64,000 bases of DNA. Origin: Arthrobacter sp. ZGTC131 (GTDB lineage: Bacteria > Actinomycetota > Actinomycetes > Actinomycetales > Micrococcaceae). Below, piece by piece: positions 48,617 through 57,049 of the stretch (position 1 is the stretch's first letter; each line of letters opens with the position of its first letter). Made by a program: the position numbers and the translations under genes. The notes under the pieces are model-generated. The model had not been told where the DNA came from and ran no database searches. It saw nothing but the letters and a program-made list of their open reading frames with translations. The DNA lies in NCBI RefSeq assembly GCF_002929275.1, contig NZ_PJIK01000003.1, positions 1 through 64,000 on the forward strand, in the 5' to 3' direction.

Positions 48617-49820
48617 CCGAGCTGTCAGCGGGCTGATCGGTTCGGCACGTCTTCAGCGTCAGCCAAGTGGACCTGCAGCGAACATCCCGGCAGATCGTGG
48701 TGATCTGGAACGCGGGTTCTTCTCCGTCACCAAGAAAGTGACCTACGGCGTGCGAGTAGCGGGACCCCAACGGCCCGATGGCCTGTGGTTCGATCATCTC
48801 TTTGAGTCGCGAGCAGAAGCGGAGGCCTACGCGAAGTCAGTTGCTGCCAAGGGAGAATGGGCAATTCGCGATGTCGGGGCGCTTCCTCGCGCCTGGCCCG
48901 CCAAGACGCACAGAGGCGCACCCGTACCCGGAAACCCGGTCGTCAACGTCTATGTCTTCGAAGTGCCGGCCGGCACGTCAACCATCTCAGGCGCCGTACG
49001 TGCCCAGCCCGAAAGCAGCGCTGCCCCGGGACTGCCGAAGTCCTACCCGGGAGGTGGACCGCAGACGGTGATCGCCGGGGGAACCAAGTCAACAGTCGTC
49101 AGCGTATTCCGCATCGGCGGGGTTGTGACGCCTCCCAGTCACCAGCTTCCGCCCGCTGCAGTAACGAGTGGGGTTTCGGGGGCGGTTGTCAGCGCTGAAT
49201 CGAGAAGCCTGCTACCAGCCACTCTCAGTAGCGTGTTCCGCGAAGCCGTCGCAAGCGGACTACTCAGGCGCATGGCGCGAAACCTCGTACAGGGCCTGAT
49301 CATTGGCGCACTGATGGGGCTCATCACTGCGTGGGCACATCGCGGCATCCTCGATCAGCGCCTGGCCAAGTTGGAAGCCGTCATCCGCGACCGGCTGGCG
49401 GAGGAACTCCCGTCGGGGATGGAGAAGGCGCTGCGCCACCCGACTGAGACAATCTTCGTCTGCATAGTCATCCGAGTCTCCCACCCGAGCGGGATCTCCC
49501 TCGATCTTGGCAGCCGCGGCGAAGGTCCACCCGATGCCCGTCCCGAGCACGTGCGGGTGTTCTTCGACATCGAGCCGCACGACGGCGAACTCGCCCAGGG
49601 CAACAGCGGGGATTGGGTGCACTTCGAGACCTGGACGGAGTACGGCAAGTCTGTTCCGCTGGACGCTCTGCTTGAACAGGTGTCTCCGGAGTTGCGGCAA
49701 AGCTTCACCGTCGAGAAACAGCGGGCGCGAGAAGCGTTCTACTCCGAGCACCTTGGCCAGCGCCCGCTGTCGAGCGTCTCCTCCAAGCCGAGCGAGGACC
49801 CGGTCACGCCTAGTCGGTAG
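48483..49820 (+). CDS. AGNRAV-motif protein, possible toxin/injection-system effector
   Basis: 445 residues from ATG 48483 (GGGAG seven bases ahead). Residues 39-52 read LQRAAGNRAVSGLI and LQRQP follows at 57. This short motif typifies proteins tied to extracellular contractile injection systems and polymorphic toxins in actinobacteria and cyanobacteria. The middle part (VNVYVFEVPAGTSTISG and LPKSYPGGGPQTVI) resembles the PGGGxQ end of NAD-processing toxin folds, only tentatively. One glycine-rich membrane-like helix (LVQGLIIGALMGLITAW) lies near 275-292, then a soluble C-terminal part. No injection-system genes are in the window. Confidence 0.6.
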   Translation: MGNIHQKADAGSETVRTSRCGRAESAPGREVATGIVLALQRAAGNRAVSGLIGSARLQRQPSGPAANIPADRGDLERGFFSVTKKVTYGVRVAGPQRPDGLWFDHLFESRAEAEAYAKSVAAKGEWAIRDVGALPRAWPAKTHRGAPVPGNPVVNVYVFEVPAGTSTISGAVRAQPESSAAPGLPKSYPGGGPQTVIAGGTKSTVVSVFRIGGVVTPPSHQLPPAAVTSGVSGAVVSAESRSLLPATLSSVFREAVASGLLRRMARNLVQGLIIGALMGLITAWAHRGILDQRLAKLEAVIRDRLAEELPSGMEKALRHPTETIFVCIVIRVSHPSGISLDLGSRGEGPPDARPEHVRVFFDIEPHDGELAQGNSGDWVHFETWTEYGKSVPLDALLEQVSPELRQSFTVEKQRAREAFYSEHLGQRPLSSVSSKPSEDPVTPSR

Positions 49821-50248
49821 TAGAGCACCCATCTGCCGGTCCGCATCCTGGCCTCTGGATAAAACACGGCATATCCGATGAGGTTGGCCATGACTACCTC
49901 GAGTGCGTGACACAAGATGCCTAAGTCTCCCGAACGTACCACCGCCTCAACCGGCGGGACAGGTGGCTGTCGGACTGGTTCCTATCCAGCCACCACCTCT
50001 CGGAATCATCGCTGCCTGCGGCCGTTGTCCGCAGGCACGAATAGTTCGGAATCGAATATGCACGCTTACCAGTAGCGGCCGAGAAGGGGTCATCGCTGGG
50101 GCTTTCAGCTCTCCAGCCAGACCCTTTTCCAGCCTCGACAGCGGCGAAAATCCAAAGCCAGCCGATGTGTTGCTTGGATCACATTTGGTCTGTGGTTGTC
50201 CGGGGCGCCACAGCGTTGTGGCCCCCGACATAGAGCGGAGAAATTTTC
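49821..50248. other. Intergenic stretch without recognised content
   Basis: No convincing gene, repeat or RNA is seen in these 428 bases on either strand. Confidence 0.5.
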
Positions 50249-50578
50249 GTGACGACAGACAAGCTTCGGCTGCTGGTCCGGGTGGACCTCGACTGCGCAA
50301 CGGCCCAGGTTGCCGCGCAGGGCCATGTGACGTCCAAAAGCGTCCACGGCCTGTACGACGTCATGAAGCGCGCCAACTCGCTCACCGCGGGCATGACCCT
50401 GGAGCTTGATATGACCCGGGCCCGCATCGAGCCCGACGCGCTGGAAGAACTCCAGGCCTGCTCCAAGTCCCACCACCTACCGGCCCGCATCGATCCGTTC
50501 CAGTCCGACTACAGGCTCAGTATCCTTGCCCCGGACGACGCGACGCCCCTGACAGCAATGGCTACACAGGCAGCCTGA
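50249..50578 (+). CDS. Small STAS-like protein, uncertain
   Basis: 109 residues, GTG start with GGAG nine bases ahead. LRLLVRVDLDCATAQVAAQGHVTSKSVHGLYDVMKRAN followed by GMTLELDMTRARIEPDALEEL has the strand-helix-strand pattern of STAS/anti-sigma-antagonist proteins, but the usual phospho-serine motif is not evident. Function open. Confidence 0.5.
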   Translation: MTTDKLRLLVRVDLDCATAQVAAQGHVTSKSVHGLYDVMKRANSLTAGMTLELDMTRARIEPDALEELQACSKSHHLPARIDPFQSDYRLSILAPDDATPLTAMATQAA

Positions 50579-50700
50579 AACCGAAACCACGTCCCAAAGT
50601 GATGGCTCCCCCAAGCCTTCCGGGAACTACACAAGCCCGCTAGTGGAGGATGCGCCATGCTGACGGCATGCTGTCGGATGCAACGCCCTGACGAAGGCGC

Positions 50701-50763
50701 CTAGCCTTCGCACTCGATGCAGTACGAGTGGCCATTGCTCTCGCGGGCGAGTTGAGACCGGTG
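50701..50763 (-). pseudogene. Possible tail of a small cysteine-pair protein
   Basis: The minus strand reads RHRSQLARESNGHSYCIECEG then stop. The CIEC pair looks like a zinc-binding end, but nothing coding continues upstream in this frame, so at most a remnant. Confidence 0.25.
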
Positions 50764-50815
50764 CCGGGCAGGGCTATACCGCCCTACTTATCCGACCCAG
50801 CGAGGTGAGCAAGTC

Positions 50816-51043
50816 ATGAACATGCAAGATGTGGAACCCATCGATATCAAGGTCCGCGACGGGGCTTCCATGGACCGCTGCATCACTGCGGCGGTGGACC
50901 GGATGATCGAGAGCGCCAGGCGGCAACGGACGCACGGCATCTTGGTGACCCGGCTCGGAGACGGACACTTCGTCGTCGGCCTCAGCAATGCAGTCCCTTT
51001 TGGCTACACGTATCAACTCGATTCCCGACGCCAAACCGCTTGA
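50816..51043 (+). CDS. Small hypothetical protein
   Basis: 75 residues with GAGGTGAGC ahead of the ATG: MNMQDVEPIDIKVRDGASMD, then RTHGILVTRLGDGHFVVGLSN and PFGYTYQLD. Compact alpha/beta content and normal codon use suggest a real gene of unknown function. Confidence 0.55.
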   Translation: MNMQDVEPIDIKVRDGASMDRCITAAVDRMIESARRQRTHGILVTRLGDGHFVVGLSNAVPFGYTYQLDSRRQTA

Positions 51044-51048
51044 CTGAC

Positions 51049-51308
51049 TGCAGACACTGTTCCGGCCCTTCCATCCGGTCGGTCCCAAAGATGCCCGGGA
51101 GACGCGCCTCACCGTGGACCTGCCAGCCGGGCGGTACGACTATAAGGCCGCGCTCAACGGCAACTGGGATGAAAATTACGGAGCAGACGGGGTACGCAAT
51201 GGCTCAACCATCGTGCTGGACCACCCAGGCGGTTCCGTTACATTCCGATACGACAATGCCACGCACCTGCTCAGTGCGGTATCCGGAACCAGTAGCCGAC
51301 GGCCCTAG
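51049..51308 (+). pseudogene. Orphan pullulanase-type (X25-like) domain fragment
   Basis: In-frame from just after a stop: [34 protein letters not shown], then [14 protein letters not shown] and [20 protein letters not shown], then stop. This is the X25-type module found in tandem in actinobacterial pullulanases and amylases. No catalytic domain is attached and no standard start is in good context. It is probably a relic of a starch-degrading gene next to the GH13 gene. Confidence 0.65.
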
Positions 51309-51350
51309 CCACCGGTAGTCACGGTGAGCTAGGCCCGCTCCTTCAAAACG

Positions 51351-51418
51351 CACCGTGGGGCCACATCCAGCCGCCGGCCGAAGACGGCATGGGATGGGTT
51401 GGAAGCGGCCCCACGGTG
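51351..51418. repeat. 12-bp perfect inverted repeat before the GH13 gene
   Basis: Arms 51351-51362 and 51407-51418 (CACCGTGGGGCC and complement) with a 44-base loop. Possible terminator of the upstream relic or leader structure of the glucosidase mRNA. Confidence 0.5.
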
Positions 51419-51505
51419 TGCCACCTTTCCGGAGTAATACGCAGGGCCGTGAAATAACCAAATCACCAGCAACAACGCACAACAATAAGAAAAAGGATCA
51501 TACCG

Positions 51506-53224
51506 TTGTCCACCATCGCCACTCCGGCAAACACCTCAAAATCCGAGCGCATGGCCGACCCCAACTGGTGGCGCCAGGCCTCGGTCTACCAGATCTACCC
51601 CCGCAGTTTCTCTGATTCCAACGGTGACGGCATCGGTGACATCAACGGCATCACCGCCAAGGTCCCGTATCTGAAGTCCCTGGGAATCGACGCGGTCTGG
51701 CTGAGCCCGTTCTACCCCTCAGCGCTCGCCGACGGCGGCTATGACGTGGACGACTACCGTAACGTTGATCCGCGGCTCGGTACGCTGGAGGACTTCGGCG
51801 CCATGGCTTCGGCCCTTCAGGACGCCGGCATCAAGCTGATTGTGGACATCGTGCCCAACCACTCCTCGAACCGCCATGAGTGGTTCCAGGAAGCCCTCGC
51901 ATCGCCTAAGGGGTCCCCTGCCCGCGACCGCTACATCTTCCGCGACGGACTCGGCGAAAACGGTGAACTGCCGCCGTCGGACTGGGACTCCGTGTTCGGG
52001 GGCCCGGCGTGGGAGCGCATCACAGAACCGGACGGAAGCCCAGGGCAGTGGTACATGCACATCTTCGCGAAGGAACAGCCGGACTTTAACTGGGACCACC
52101 CCGAGGTCCGTGAAGACTTCCTGACGACCTTGCGCTTCTGGTCCGACCGGGGCGTGGACGGTTTCCGCATCGACGTCGCCCATGCCTTGACTAAGAATCT
52201 CGAGGAGTCCCTGCCCACCAAGGCAGACCTCGAAGCCCAGGGCGAGGCGCTTTACCTTGCCGGCTCGCATCCGTACTGGGACCGCGATGAAGTCCACGAG
52301 ATCTACGCGGAGTGGCGCAAGCTCTTCAACGAATACAACCCGCCGCGCACTGCCGTTGCCGAAGCCTGGGTGCACGCGGACCGCCGCGCCCGCTACGCCA
52401 GCCCGGAGGGGCTGGGCCAGGCCTTCAATTTCGACCTGCTGCAGGCAGACTTTGACGGCGCCCAGTTCCGGAAAATCATCACCAAGAACCTCGCCGAGGC
52501 TGAGGCCTCCGGCGCTTCCTCCACGTGGGTGTTCTCCAACCATGACGTCGTCCGGCACGCCACCCGCTACGGCCTTCCCGTGTCCGGGCCTTCGGCAGAG
52601 GGGGAGATCATGTCCGGCGAGGCCGGCAAGCAGTGGCTGCTCGCAGGCGGCAAGCAGGAGGATGTCGACGTCGAACTGGGCCTGCGCCGCGCCCGCGCCG
52701 CCTCGCTGTTGATGTTCGCCCTTCCAGGCTCCGCGTACCTGTACCAGGGTGAGGAACTGGGCCTGCAGGAAGTCGGCAGCGAAATTCCCGACGCAGAGCG
52801 CCAGGATCCGGCCTTTTTCCGCAACAAAGGCGTGGAAATTGGCCGCGACGGCTGCCGTGTCCCGTTGCCTTGGACAGCCTCGGGCGACTCGTTCGGTTTC
52901 GGGTCGGGCGGCGCCCACCTGCCGCAGCCGGAATGGTTTGCCGGCTACTCAGTGGAGGCCCAGGAAGGGCAGGAGGACTCGACCCTGTCCCTGTACCGCC
53001 GGGCGCTGGCCCTGCGGTCACAGCTGCAGACCGCCGAAGCGCTGGAATGGCTGGAGACCGGCCGGACCGACGTGGTGGCCTTCCGGCGCCCCAACGGCTG
53101 GACCTCGGTGACGAACTTCGGCGCAGAAACCGTCGAGCTGCCCGCCGGTGAGGTTCTGGTCTCCAGTTCGCCACTCAAGGCAAATTCTCTGCCCGCAGCG
53201 ACCACTGTCTGGCTCCAGGCGTAG
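51506..53224 (+). CDS. GH13 alpha-glucosidase (oligo-1,6-glucosidase type)
   Basis: 572 residues, cytoplasmic. Catalytic residues: nucleophile D223 (GFRIDVAHAL), acid/base E286 (AVAEAWVH), and D347 (FSNHDVVRH). The N-terminus WWRQASVYQIYPRSFSDSNGDGIGDINGI is typical of glucosidases acting on maltose, isomaltose or sucrose-like sugars. TTG 51506 is used as start (AGGA nine bases ahead); ATG 51551 is possible. A terminator follows and then the glucokinase gene, so released glucose is phosphorylated next. Confidence 0.92.
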   Translation: MSTIATPANTSKSERMADPNWWRQASVYQIYPRSFSDSNGDGIGDINGITAKVPYLKSLGIDAVWLSPFYPSALADGGYDVDDYRNVDPRLGTLEDFGAMASALQDAGIKLIVDIVPNHSSNRHEWFQEALASPKGSPARDRYIFRDGLGENGELPPSDWDSVFGGPAWERITEPDGSPGQWYMHIFAKEQPDFNWDHPEVREDFLTTLRFWSDRGVDGFRIDVAHALTKNLEESLPTKADLEAQGEALYLAGSHPYWDRDEVHEIYAEWRKLFNEYNPPRTAVAEAWVHADRRARYASPEGLGQAFNFDLLQADFDGAQFRKIITKNLAEAEASGASSTWVFSNHDVVRHATRYGLPVSGPSAEGEIMSGEAGKQWLLAGGKQEDVDVELGLRRARAASLLMFALPGSAYLYQGEELGLQEVGSEIPDAERQDPAFFRNKGVEIGRDGCRVPLPWTASGDSFGFGSGGAHLPQPEWFAGYSVEAQEGQEDSTLSLYRRALALRSQLQTAEALEWLETGRTDVVAFRRPNGWTSVTNFGAETVELPAGEVLVSSSPLKANSLPAATTVWLQA

Positions 53225-53246
53225 CCGTACCGGGCACTGAAACCAG

Positions 53247-53272
53247 CCTCCCGGCGCCCAGGCGCCGGGAGG
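53247..53272 (+). terminator. GC-rich hairpin after the GH13 gene
   Basis: Perfect 12-base stem (53247-53258 with 53261-53272) with a very small loop; no T-run. It may lower read-through into the glucokinase gene. Confidence 0.6.
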
Positions 53273-53364
53273 CACCTCCTTGCTATGCCGCCGAACCGAG
53301 CAGCACGAAGAAATACCTGAACAACGCCTCGGCCATGCCTCCATAACTATGCAAAGGAAACGTG

Positions 53365-54162
53365 ATGACACGATCCTCAACCGCTATCACCGACGTGCCG
53401 TCCGGACTAGGTTTTCGGATAGGAATCGATGTCGGCGGGACGTGGATCAAGGGTGCAATCATCAGCATGAGTAGCGGCACCCCGGTCGGCGGCGTCCGTC
53501 AACTCCGGACACCTGCCTCCGGCACGGTCGATGCAGTCGCAGACACCCTGTCCCGGCTCATCGATGAGCTGGGATCCGAAAGCCTTGGGCATACCGACTC
53601 TGCTGTCGGGGTCGCTATCCCCTCGGTAGTTCAACACGGAGTGGCCTTGTCGGCAGCAAACATGGACGACAGCTGGATCGGACTGGATGTTCAGGCTTAC
53701 TTGCGGGAACGTCTTGGTCGACCTGTTTGCGTGGTGAATGACGCGGACGCAGCTGGTATGGCGGAAACCCATTACGGCGTGGGGAAGGACAAACACGGCG
53801 TTGTCCTGGTTCTAACATTGGGAACGGGCATCGGATCAGCACTCATAGTTGATGGAAAGCTTGTACCCAATTTCGAGCTGGGCCATTTGGAGATCGACGG
53901 CTGCAAAGCAGAATCCCGGGCATCGGCCATCGCCCGCGAAAATGAAGGCCTTAGCTGGATGGAGTACGCCGATCGCCTGCAACAGTACCTGTCACATGTG
54001 GAGTTCCTCTTCTCACCTGACCTGATCATCCTCGGTGGGGGAATTTCGGCATGCAGCAACGAATATCTGCCACACCTGTCACTACGTGCCCCGGTTATCC
54101 CGGCCAGCTTGGAAAACTCTGCGGGCGTTGTGGGTGCTGCCTTACAAGCAACGACCAGCTAG
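53365..54162 (+). CDS. ppgK: Polyphosphate glucokinase (ROK family)
   Basis: 265 residues. Phosphate-binding start GFRIGIDVGGTWIKGA, catalytic D126 in VVNDADAAGMAE, and LTLGTGIGSALIVDGKLVPNFELGHLEIDG. The HLEIDG-type end of that block is characteristic of polyphosphate-using glucokinases and of the Arthrobacter polyphosphate/ATP glucomannokinase. ATG 53365 has AAGGA six bases ahead. It supplies glucose-6-phosphate after the alpha-glucosidase. Confidence 0.88.
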   Translation: MTRSSTAITDVPSGLGFRIGIDVGGTWIKGAIISMSSGTPVGGVRQLRTPASGTVDAVADTLSRLIDELGSESLGHTDSAVGVAIPSVVQHGVALSAANMDDSWIGLDVQAYLRERLGRPVCVVNDADAAGMAETHYGVGKDKHGVVLVLTLGTGIGSALIVDGKLVPNFELGHLEIDGCKAESRASAIARENEGLSWMEYADRLQQYLSHVEFLFSPDLIILGGGISACSNEYLPHLSLRAPVIPASLENSAGVVGAALQATTS

Positions 54163-54719
54163 CCGAATCATTTCAGCAGACCCAGTCGCCGAAGGACGCC
54201 AAGGAACTCCACCCCAACGCCTCCAGCACCCCGGCTGCTGCCAGCGTGTTCTCTGACCTTCCCGTCAGCCTGAGCTACACCCAAACCTGACGTCGGAGCG
54301 GCCTGACGTGGGAGGACTCGGCCTGTGGGGTGGAGCTCTGGGTTGTTCTCCGACGTCCGACCAGTTACATCAGGTGACATGGGCCGCCCATTGCCCGAAA
54401 TGGACTTCATAAGATGCGCAACTCCATGGGCTTTCCGTGTTTTCGAACTTCCGGCGACTGTCAGGGTGGATTCTGAGAACATCATGGAGCCACTGTCAGG
54501 GAAGCGGAATTTCGCTCTATTCTGATACCAGCGCGTGAGAGCGGCGCGTGCCCTCTCCGAGAAATGCAAATTAGGACGATCGCCGGAACCGAGTAAGCCA
54601 CCACTATCGGGGTGGCCACCCGAGGCCGGCTTCGAGCGGTCATGCCGCAAAGGATCTTTGTCGGTTGAGGGATGCCTTGGGTCGACTCACAACCACCTCA
54701 TCGTCACGGAGGCCTTTCT
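54163..54719. other. Gene-free segment with IS-like repeats
   Basis: No gene is supported over 557 bases. A frame through 54183-54290 (ELHPNASSTPAAASVFSDLP) might be a gene relic. Direct repeats ACTGTCAGGG at about 54459 and 54495, followed by TGGATTCTGAG and AAGCGGAATTTCG, resemble multiple terminal repeats of IS21-family elements. This is the border between the glucose genes and the catabolic cluster. Confidence 0.45.
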
Positions 54720-55553
54720 TCATAAGGGCAGTTGCGCTGTTATGCGCAGTTCTTCGGCTGTCGCAGTGCCGAATCCGAAGAACTCGAGGTAAGCGGGGAT
54801 CATCTCGAACAGCATGTCGCTGCCCACCTGAACTGTGCATCCCTTCTGCTTGGCGGCCTGCAGGAATGGGGTCATTCCGGCCTTCAGCACGACGTCCCCG
54901 ACATAGGAGCCGGGCGTGATCCGGTCGATGTCGACAGGCATGGGGTCACCGTCCCTCATGCCGAGCGGGGTGGCGTTGACGATCAGGTCGTAGCCCTCGG
55001 GATCTTTGGACCCCATGGCGATCTGCACGTCAGGGTAGTGCGCGCTGATGCGCTGGGCGAGCGCGTCGGAGGCACCTGTATCGGGGTCGAACAAGCCGAT
55101 GCCGGCAAGTCCGAGGCCGGCCAGTGAGGCGGCGATCGGCGAGCCCACGCCGCCGTTGCCGACGACCAGGGCCCGCTTGCCGTGAGGGTCGAATCCTTTG
55201 CGCAGGGCGCCGCGGACGAAGCCTGCTCCGTCGAACTGCTCGGCCAACAGTGATCCGTCATCTCGCCTGAGGACGGCATTGGTGGCACCGGCGATCTGGG
55301 CAGTTGGGCTGACCTCGTCGACGAGGTTCATGGTGACCACCTTGTGCGGCATGGTGACAAGCGCACCTCGGATGTTGGTTAGCGTGAAGACGGAGCGGAA
55401 GAAGTCGGGGTAGTCCTCCGGTTTGATCCCCATGGGGACGACGACTGCATCGATCGCGTGCGTTTCAAACCATGGGTTGCAGATCAGAGACGACTTGAAC
55501 GTGTGCGTGGGATATCCCAGGTGCGCGATGAGCGTCGTCGTTCCGCTGATCAT
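54720..55553 (-). CDS. Shikimate dehydrogenase (AroE)-family oxidoreductase
   Basis: 277 residues from ATG 55553. Substrate lysine K71 in VTMPHKVV, aspartate D108 in EQFDGAGFVRG, cofactor motif VVGNGGVGSP, and NATPLGM. This is an AroE relative of the catabolic type (quinate/shikimate or sugar-acid clusters), not necessarily the biosynthetic enzyme. The frame continues without a stop into a kinase-like fragment upstream (to about 55755), so a fused product with an N-terminal extension of about 56 residues is possible. Confidence 0.82.
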   Translation of the reverse strand: MISGTTTLIAHLGYPTHTFKSSLICNPWFETHAIDAVVVPMGIKPEDYPDFFRSVFTLTNIRGALVTMPHKVVTMNLVDEVSPTAQIAGATNAVLRRDDGSLLAEQFDGAGFVRGALRKGFDPHGKRALVVGNGGVGSPIAASLAGLGLAGIGLFDPDTGASDALAQRISAHYPDVQIAMGSKDPEGYDLIVNATPLGMRDGDPMPVDIDRITPGSYVGDVVLKAGMTPFLQAAKQKGCTVQVGSDMLFEMIPAYLEFFGFGTATAEELRITAQLPL

Positions 55554-55755
55554 CGGGTTCGCCCGTTTGCGCGGTGCACCCAGCTCCGTCACTGGAACAT
55601 CTGTCCAGGAGCAGAGTTGGTCGCCGTGCTCAGCCCAGTACTCGTCCCACTGTGCGAGCTTGGCAGGGTCGCGCTCGAGGCCTCGCTTGCGCAGCCTGTC
55701 CTGCAAGATATCGGGAGCCACGCGGACCTGGACGACTTCGATGACAAGAAGCCGG
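55554..55755 (-). pseudogene. C-terminal fragment of a P-loop kinase fused before the AroE-like gene
   Basis: The frame reads VVQVRVAPDILQDRLRKRGLE, then RDPAKLAQWDEYWAEHGDQL. It aligns with the C-terminus of the kinase at 61290-61838 (VVRVRVPQDLLRDRIARRGLE), with more than half of about 45 residues identical. The P-loop half is absent. It runs in frame into the AroE-like start, which points to a deletion that joined two genes. Confidence 0.75.
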
Positions 55756-55891
55756 CCAGTTCCTGGCCCTCCTTTGGGCCATGGTCGGTACCTATGACGA
55801 GGGCCCCTTCGGCTGTGAGTGCGCTGACGACTGCATCGCCGATTCCGCCGCTTGATCCGGTCACCAGAACGACTTGGTCTGCTCGTTTCAT
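55745..55891 (-). pseudogene. N-terminal fragment of a short-chain dehydrogenase
   Basis: MKRADQVVLVTGSSGGIGDA then VVSALTAEGALVIGTDHGP gives the Rossmann start of an SDR, about 45 residues, after which similarity ends at the junction with the kinase fragment. The catalytic part is gone. Confidence 0.75.
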
Positions 55892-56050
55892 CTTTCTAGG
55901 TCCTTACTTGAGGTGTTTCCCAAAGGGTGTGCCATGGCTCCGGGCGCGGCTGCTTCAGTGGGCGTCGCTCCGTGCCCGACCTTCTGCCGCACTGTTGAAG
56001 CCTGTTGTCTGCAATCCCCTGGCTCAGGGTGGCGCACGTGCCGGTGCTGA

Positions 56051-57049
56051 CTAGCTGTTGTTCGCGCTGGTGGCGTGGCTTGCCCATTGCCGGCCTTCTT
56101 GTTCTTCTGTGGGCAGTCCGGAGGCGGCGAGGATCCGGTCGAGCAGCCGCTGTGTATGGACGGCGTCGCGGCCGGAGGTCAGTGGCTGGGCCCTGTCGGC
56201 GACCCGGTCCAGGAAATGGTGGACTGCTGCTGAGAAGCCGAGCGTATCGGTCGCTGTGGCCCAGCCGTAGGCCTCGGCGCTGAGCTCCCGTGAGGTGGTG
56301 ACTCCCTGGACAGTGGTCGAGACCGTTTCCGGTGCCCTGACTTCCACGGTCTTGCCGGCGCCGTAGGCGTCGAGCTTTTCACTCCAGGCACCTGCTGTCC
56401 GGGCTGCCATGAGCACTCCGGTGTTGCCTGTGCTGAAGCGGATCATGGCTGCTACGCCGTCTTCCTCCCAGGGGTCATCACCGGCTGCGTGTGCGGCCAC
56501 GTCCACGGGCTCGCCGCCGCAGTACCAGCGGAGCAGGTCGACCATGTGAATGGCGTTCTCGAACGTTGCGCGGTATTCCGATCCCGGGCGGTTCTTTTGC
56601 GCGACGCAGAAGGTAGCGCCTTTCGCGCCAAACAGCTCACGGCCGGCGGTGTAGACGGGGGCATAGCGGCGGTTGAAGTCGACCATCAGGATGCGGCCGC
56701 GCTCATCGGCCAAGTCCGCGAGGCGTTCTGCCTCCTCAGTGGCCGGGGCCAGGGGCTTTTCGCAGAAGACGTCGACGTCGCGGTTCAGGCACAGTTGGAC
56801 CGCGTGGGCGTGTTCGGACCGGGGTGTGAGGACGAAGACGGCATCCAGATCCTGTGAGTCCAGCATCTCCTCGACGGACTTGTATGCGGTGCCGAAGCCC
56901 CAGCGCCTCACCAGGTTGCCCGGGTCCTCACGGCGGGACACCAGGGCGGCCAGCTCAACGTCATCGCGTTGGACGAGTGTGGGCAATTGGGCAATGGTGG
57001 CGATGTTTCCGGCGCCGATGACGCCGACGCGGAGGCGGTTGGTGTTCAT
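56051..57049 (-). CDS. Gfo/Idh/MocA-family oxidoreductase
   Basis: 332 residues. NAD(P)-binding start LRVGVIGAGNIATIAQLP, VFCEKPLA with the conserved lysine, and the active-site histidine region FENAIHMVDLLRWYCGG. These enzymes oxidise cyclitols, sugars or sugar acids. It overlaps the isomerase gene by four bases and lies in the LacI-controlled run. Substrate unknown. Confidence 0.87.
   Translation of the reverse strand: MNTNRLRVGVIGAGNIATIAQLPTLVQRDDVELAALVSRREDPGNLVRRWGFGTAYKSVEEMLDSQDLDAVFVLTPRSEHAHAVQLCLNRDVDVFCEKPLAPATEEAERLADLADERGRILMVDFNRRYAPVYTAGRELFGAKGATFCVAQKNRPGSEYRATFENAIHMVDLLRWYCGGEPVDVAAHAAGDDPWEEDGVAAMIRFSTGNTGVLMAARTAGAWSEKLDAYGAGKTVEVRAPETVSTTVQGVTTSRELSAEAYGWATATDTLGFSAAVHHFLDRVADRAQPLTSGRDAVHTQRLLDRILAASGLPTEEQEGRQWASHATSANNS

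Noticed and set aside
54168-54650. A 160-codon minus-strand frame between the glucokinase and AroE-like genes
   Set aside because: Low-complexity translation without a domain; it runs across IS-like repeats and lacks a ribosome site.
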